Positions 61,358-64,000 of a stretch of DNA of 64,000 bases are shown piece by piece. Under the pieces are notes generated by a model, which did no database searches, was not told the origin of the DNA, and saw only the letters and a list, made by a program, of their open reading frames with translations. This DNA is from Anaerotruncus sp. G3(2012) (lineage in GTDB: Bacteria; Bacillota; Clostridia; Oscillospirales; Ruminococcaceae). The stretch covers positions 147,413 to 211,412 of the forward strand of contig NZ_KE159657.1 in assembly GCF_000403395.2 (NCBI RefSeq). The letters run 5' to 3'. Position numbers and translations under genes: made by a program. Position 1 is the stretch's first letter. Each line of letters starts with the position of its first letter.

Positions 61358-62920
61358 TTACAAACCCGGCGCAATCCACATATTTTTGGTGAGCTTGCGG
61401 TCACACAGGTCGAGCTGCGTGCGGTAGACCTGCCGCCAGGGTTCGTACATTTCCTCGTAAATCTCATGGTTTTCCGGATTCGGGAGGAAGGTGCGATCGG
61501 CCCTTGCACAGCGCTTCACCCCTTCGGCGATCGAGGGGTAGATTCCCGCACCGTAGCCTGCCAGAATCGCGGCTCCAAGTGCAGTCGCTTCCTTCACCAC
61601 TGGAGTGGTCACCGGCTTACCGGTCACATCTGCTAGAATCTGGCTCCAGAGCGGGCTTTTGGAAGCGCCGCCTGCGAAGATCAGGCTGTCCGGCTCGTTG
61701 CCGGTCGCCTCTTTGACAAGCTGGATATGCCCTTTGACGATCATAGCAGTGTTTTCGAGGATCGCGCGGTAGAAGGTGTAGCGGTTGAACTTTTCCGGTT
61801 CCAGTTCAAAGTTGGTGAAGGTGGGTGAGGCATGCTTCCAGTTGATGAAGTTCATCACATCGCTGAAACAGCACATCATGCCGTAACAGCCTGCCGGAAT
61901 CTTTTCCGCCTGCGCATCCATCAGGGCATAAGGGTCCTTTCCGGACGCCTCGCCCTGTGCCTTTTCCAGCTCACAGAACCCGTCTCGGAACCAACGCATG
62001 ACCAGTCCGGGTTTGAAGGCGAGCGCCTCGTACTGCCAGACGCCCGGGACTGCATGACAATTGACCCGCACCCGCCCGAACGGGTCGGTCTTACCACTGT
62101 CGGTATTGAATTCATATTGCCAGAAGCTGCCGCCAAACACGACCCCCTGTCCCGGTTCGGACGCGCCCACGCCGATGGTGCCGAGCTGGCAGTCGCCGCC
62201 GCCGACCACAACCGGTGTTCCTTCGGCAAGCCCGGTCAGGCTGGCGCCCGCTGCGTTCACTGCGCCTGCAACCTCACCGCATTCCAGGACGCGGGGGAAG
62301 ATGTCGCCGCGCAGGCCGCACCGCTCGGCGATGGAAGGATCCCAGTTGCGGCTCTGCAGATCGAACAGGCCGGTAGTGGAACCGTTGCTCGGCTCGACAG
62401 CGAGCACCCCGGTGAGTTTATAGATCAGCCAGTCGTTGAACATACCGACCGCCGCGGTCTTTTCATAGATGTCCGGCATCTTATCTTTCACCCACAGGAT
62501 GCGCGGGATGGCGTTGAGCGCGTAGCTCTGGCCGGACTGCTGGTAAAGCTCTTTTTCCAGATCGGGGTTGGAGCGGATCAGCCTGCCCACCTCGTCGGTG
62601 CTGCGCGCGTCCACGTTGGCACAGGCCCAGATTTCGTTCCCGTCCTTATCATAAAGCAAAATGCCTTCCCGCATACAGGTCGTCGAAACAGCGGCAACAT
62701 CCGCCGGAGAGATGCCGGTTTCTTTCAGCACATCGCGGATGCATCCGCTGGCCAGCTCCCAGTTATGTACCCAGTCGAAATCCATGCTGCCGGGGTAGCG
62801 GGGGTCCTCACGGTGGGACCACTCCTGCTGGGAGCATCCGATCTGGTTACCCTCCAGATCAAATACCACGGCGCGGACACTGCCGGTACCGGCATCTACT
62901 GCCATCAGGTATTTTGCCAT
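61358..62920 (-). CDS. lsrK: Autoinducer-2 kinase
   Basis: 520 residues, FGGY kinase fold; start after AAAGGAG. MAVDAGTGSVRAVVFDLEGN is the phosphate-1 loop; CMREGILLYDKDGNEIWACA and NVDARSTDEVGRLI, VVVGGGDCQLG, LIFAGGASKSPLWSQILADV and the C-terminal end MWIAPGL closely follow enterobacterial LsrK rather than xylulo- or glycerol kinases. It phosphorylates DPD/AI-2 in the cytoplasm, trapping the signal and producing the inducer for LsrR. Encoded 50 bp after lsrR on the same strand. No Lsr importer gene lies inside the window. Confidence 0.9.
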   Translation of the reverse strand: MAKYLMAVDAGTGSVRAVVFDLEGNQIGCSQQEWSHREDPRYPGSMDFDWVHNWELASGCIRDVLKETGISPADVAAVSTTCMREGILLYDKDGNEIWACANVDARSTDEVGRLIRSNPDLEKELYQQSGQSYALNAIPRILWVKDKMPDIYEKTAAVGMFNDWLIYKLTGVLAVEPSNGSTTGLFDLQSRNWDPSIAERCGLRGDIFPRVLECGEVAGAVNAAGASLTGLAEGTPVVVGGGDCQLGTIGVGASEPGQGVVFGGSFWQYEFNTDSGKTDPFGRVRVNCHAVPGVWQYEALAFKPGLVMRWFRDGFCELEKAQGEASGKDPYALMDAQAEKIPAGCYGMMCCFSDVMNFINWKHASPTFTNFELEPEKFNRYTFYRAILENTAMIVKGHIQLVKEATGNEPDSLIFAGGASKSPLWSQILADVTGKPVTTPVVKEATALGAAILAGYGAGIYPSIAEGVKRCARADRTFLPNPENHEIYEEMYEPWRQVYRTQLDLCDRKLTKNMWIAPGL

Positions 62921-62970
62921 AGATCAACCAACTCCTTTTGTGTTTTATAATGTATATGATGTGATACAAA

Positions 62971-63906
62971 TTACGTCTGGTCGTGGGGATGCAGCAGAAC
63001 GGTGGCGGTCTCCTCATCGGTGATGAGTACATCCAGATAATGCCCGTTCAACACGGCCCGGATCGCATCGACCTTGTCGAGCCCGCCAGCCACACCGATG
63101 ACATTGTTCATCCGCTTCAAGTCTTCCAGAGGGGTGCTCAACAGCCGGTTGTCCAGCGTGCTTTCGATCGGGTTCCCATCCTTGTCGATAAAATGGCTCA
63201 AGATATCCCCGACCGCTCCCTGGAGGGTCAGCAGCAGGAAATCTTCATGGGTGAGGATGCCGTTTTTGATGATGGTGGCATCATCAGACATGCTGCCGAT
63301 GCCAACTACCGTCATACTGGATTCCCAGCTCATCTGCTGAATCCGCTGTACCGAAACCTCTTTGCGCAGCTCCTCCACCATTTCCGGCTTGCTCAACAGC
63401 AGCGGGGAGGGGATCAGATGCAGCCGCGCATTAAAGATGCTCGACTGGGTATTCGGCAGGTAGTAGCTGACGCCTCCGGTCAACGATACCACATTGATTG
63501 GGATTTCGGTTTTGCGGGCCAGATGGTTCAGAATCCGGCTGGGGGTGTCCCCGTATCCCATATTGATGAAAAAGCTGCCGCCAAGCCGGTCGCTGATATA
63601 GATCGCCGCTGCCTGCGCGAGGCTCTCGTTCAGTTCACTCACCCGTCCGGCAATCGGCGTGACAAACACATCATGCAGCCCAAAGCGGGTAATCAGTTCC
63701 TTTTCGACCTGCATCCGCCGGTCGCTGTCCTGCCGGATATGGAAACTGATGATGCCATCCTGCCGGGCCTTTTCGAGCAGCCGGATCACCCGCACCCGGC
63801 TGACCCCCAACAGCGTGGAAATGTTCTGCTGTGTGTAGTTTTCCATATAATAATACCATGCAGCCTTGACCATCAGGGTCTCTTCGTGGGAAAAGTCACC
63901 GTCCAT
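62971..63906 (-). CDS. lsrR: LsrR-like SorC/DeoR-family regulator
   Basis: 311 residues from ATG 63906 (GGGAGG upstream); a longer upstream frame has no ribosome site. N-terminal helix-turn-helix YTQQNISTLLGVSRVRVIRL, then the sugar-phosphate-isomerase-like effector domain: INVVSLTGGVSYYLPNTQS, TVVGIGSMSDDATIIKNG and GAVGDILSHFIDKDG, and VAGGLDKVDAIRAVLNGHY. Similar to LsrR, which releases its operators on binding phospho-AI-2. Placed directly before lsrK. Confidence 0.87.
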   Translation of the reverse strand: MDGDFSHEETLMVKAAWYYYMENYTQQNISTLLGVSRVRVIRLLEKARQDGIISFHIRQDSDRRMQVEKELITRFGLHDVFVTPIAGRVSELNESLAQAAAIYISDRLGGSFFINMGYGDTPSRILNHLARKTEIPINVVSLTGGVSYYLPNTQSSIFNARLHLIPSPLLLSKPEMVEELRKEVSVQRIQQMSWESSMTVVGIGSMSDDATIIKNGILTHEDFLLLTLQGAVGDILSHFIDKDGNPIESTLDNRLLSTPLEDLKRMNNVIGVAGGLDKVDAIRAVLNGHYLDVLITDEETATVLLHPHDQT

Positions 63907-63924
63907 AGAAACCTCCCTGTAAAC

Positions 63925-63941
63925 GCAGGGGAGTCCCCTGC
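63925..63941. repeat. Palindrome in the lsrR leader
   Basis: GCAGGGG-AGT-CCCCTGC, perfect 7-bp arms, just upstream of the lsrR ribosome site. Confidence 0.65.
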
Positions 63942-63960
63942 AGAACAAAGTGTAAAAACC

Positions 63961-63997
63961 GTAACAAAAGTTACTGATTAGAGAAAATGTTCTCTAA
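63961..63997. promoter_or_regulatory. Paired palindromes upstream of lsrR
   Basis: GTAAC-AAAA-GTTAC (63961-63974) and TTAGAGAA-AATG-TTCTCTAA (63978-63997), both perfect. Candidate operators for LsrR; the window ends 3 bp later, so a divergent gene may share them. Confidence 0.62.
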
Positions 63998-64000
63998 ATG

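Overview
The window looks like a chromosomal segment of a strictly fermentative, low-to-moderate-GC Gram-positive anaerobe, most likely a gut Clostridia member of the Oscillospiraceae/Ruminococcaceae type. This is inferred from gene content and order only, because no rRNA or tRNA gene is visible. The clues are the ylxM-ffh-rpsP-khpA-rimM-trmD order, the glgB-C-D-A glycogen cluster with the non-catalytic GlgD partner, the LL-diaminopimelate aminotransferase route, a bifunctional AdhE with a Rex-like box in its promoter, many TTG/GTG starts with strong AGGAGG sites, and consensus sigma-A promoters (TTGACA-N17-TATAAT).

Layout. 1-2.1 kb: the 3' end of an RND efflux pump gene whose last 124 bp are duplicated around an AT-rich insert carrying a small exported protein. 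2.3-7.9 kb: a decayed polysaccharide cluster made of a serine recombinase abutting a PssE-type glycosyltransferase remnant, a frameshifted GT4 glycosyltransferase, two tandem GT2 glycosyltransferases and a Wzx-like flippase, closed by a strong terminator. 7.9-13.2 kb: a housekeeping operon (DUF951, prfA, Sua5-type tsaC, coaE, a lytic transglycosylase, an M18 aminopeptidase). 13.5-19.5 kb: glgB-glgC-glgD-glgA. 19.7-24.4 kb: the SRP/ribosome operon. 24.6-28.6 kb: HPr, uvrC, rsmD, coaD and a coiled-coil protein. 28.7-32.9 kb, minus strand: tyrA-aroB-aroA-aroC. 33-35 kb: thioredoxin reductase and a polysaccharide deacetylase. 35.1-35.6 kb: a hairpin-array element bounded by TAA. 35.6-39.7 kb, minus strand: a MarR-controlled heterodimeric ABC exporter. 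39.9-40.7 kb: a flagellin relic with a 163-bp MITE-like insertion. 40.8-45.9 kb: a five-gene nickel/peptide-family ABC importer behind a structured leader. 46.3-48.1 kb: a chemoreceptor with an apparent extracytoplasmic CZB zinc-binding domain. 48.5-52.9 kb: cimA diverging from dapF-dapL and a PH-domain protein. 53.1-57.9 kb, minus strand: adhE, a lipoprotein, a MobA-like nucleotidyltransferase and a bactofilin. 58.2-60.7 kb: MarR, a cytidylate-kinase-like protein and a MATE pump. 60.8-63.9 kb, minus strand: LsrR, LsrK (AI-2 kinase) and a cupin whose promoter holds a cre-like site.

How the parts fit. Glycogen storage, HPr, a cre-like site, Rex-type control of AdhE and an AI-2 kinase together suggest a fermenter that couples carbon status and redox to storage, ethanol formation and quorum-signal processing. 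The flagellin relic, the frameshifted glycosyltransferase and the PssE stump indicate recent loss of surface structures. The observations most worth following up are the Lsr-cupin unit, the 124-bp duplication around the RND insert, the two palindromic mobile or repeat elements with T-N-A flanks, the extracytoplasmic CZB receptor, and several structured leaders (trxB, deacetylase start, nik-like operon, chemoreceptor).
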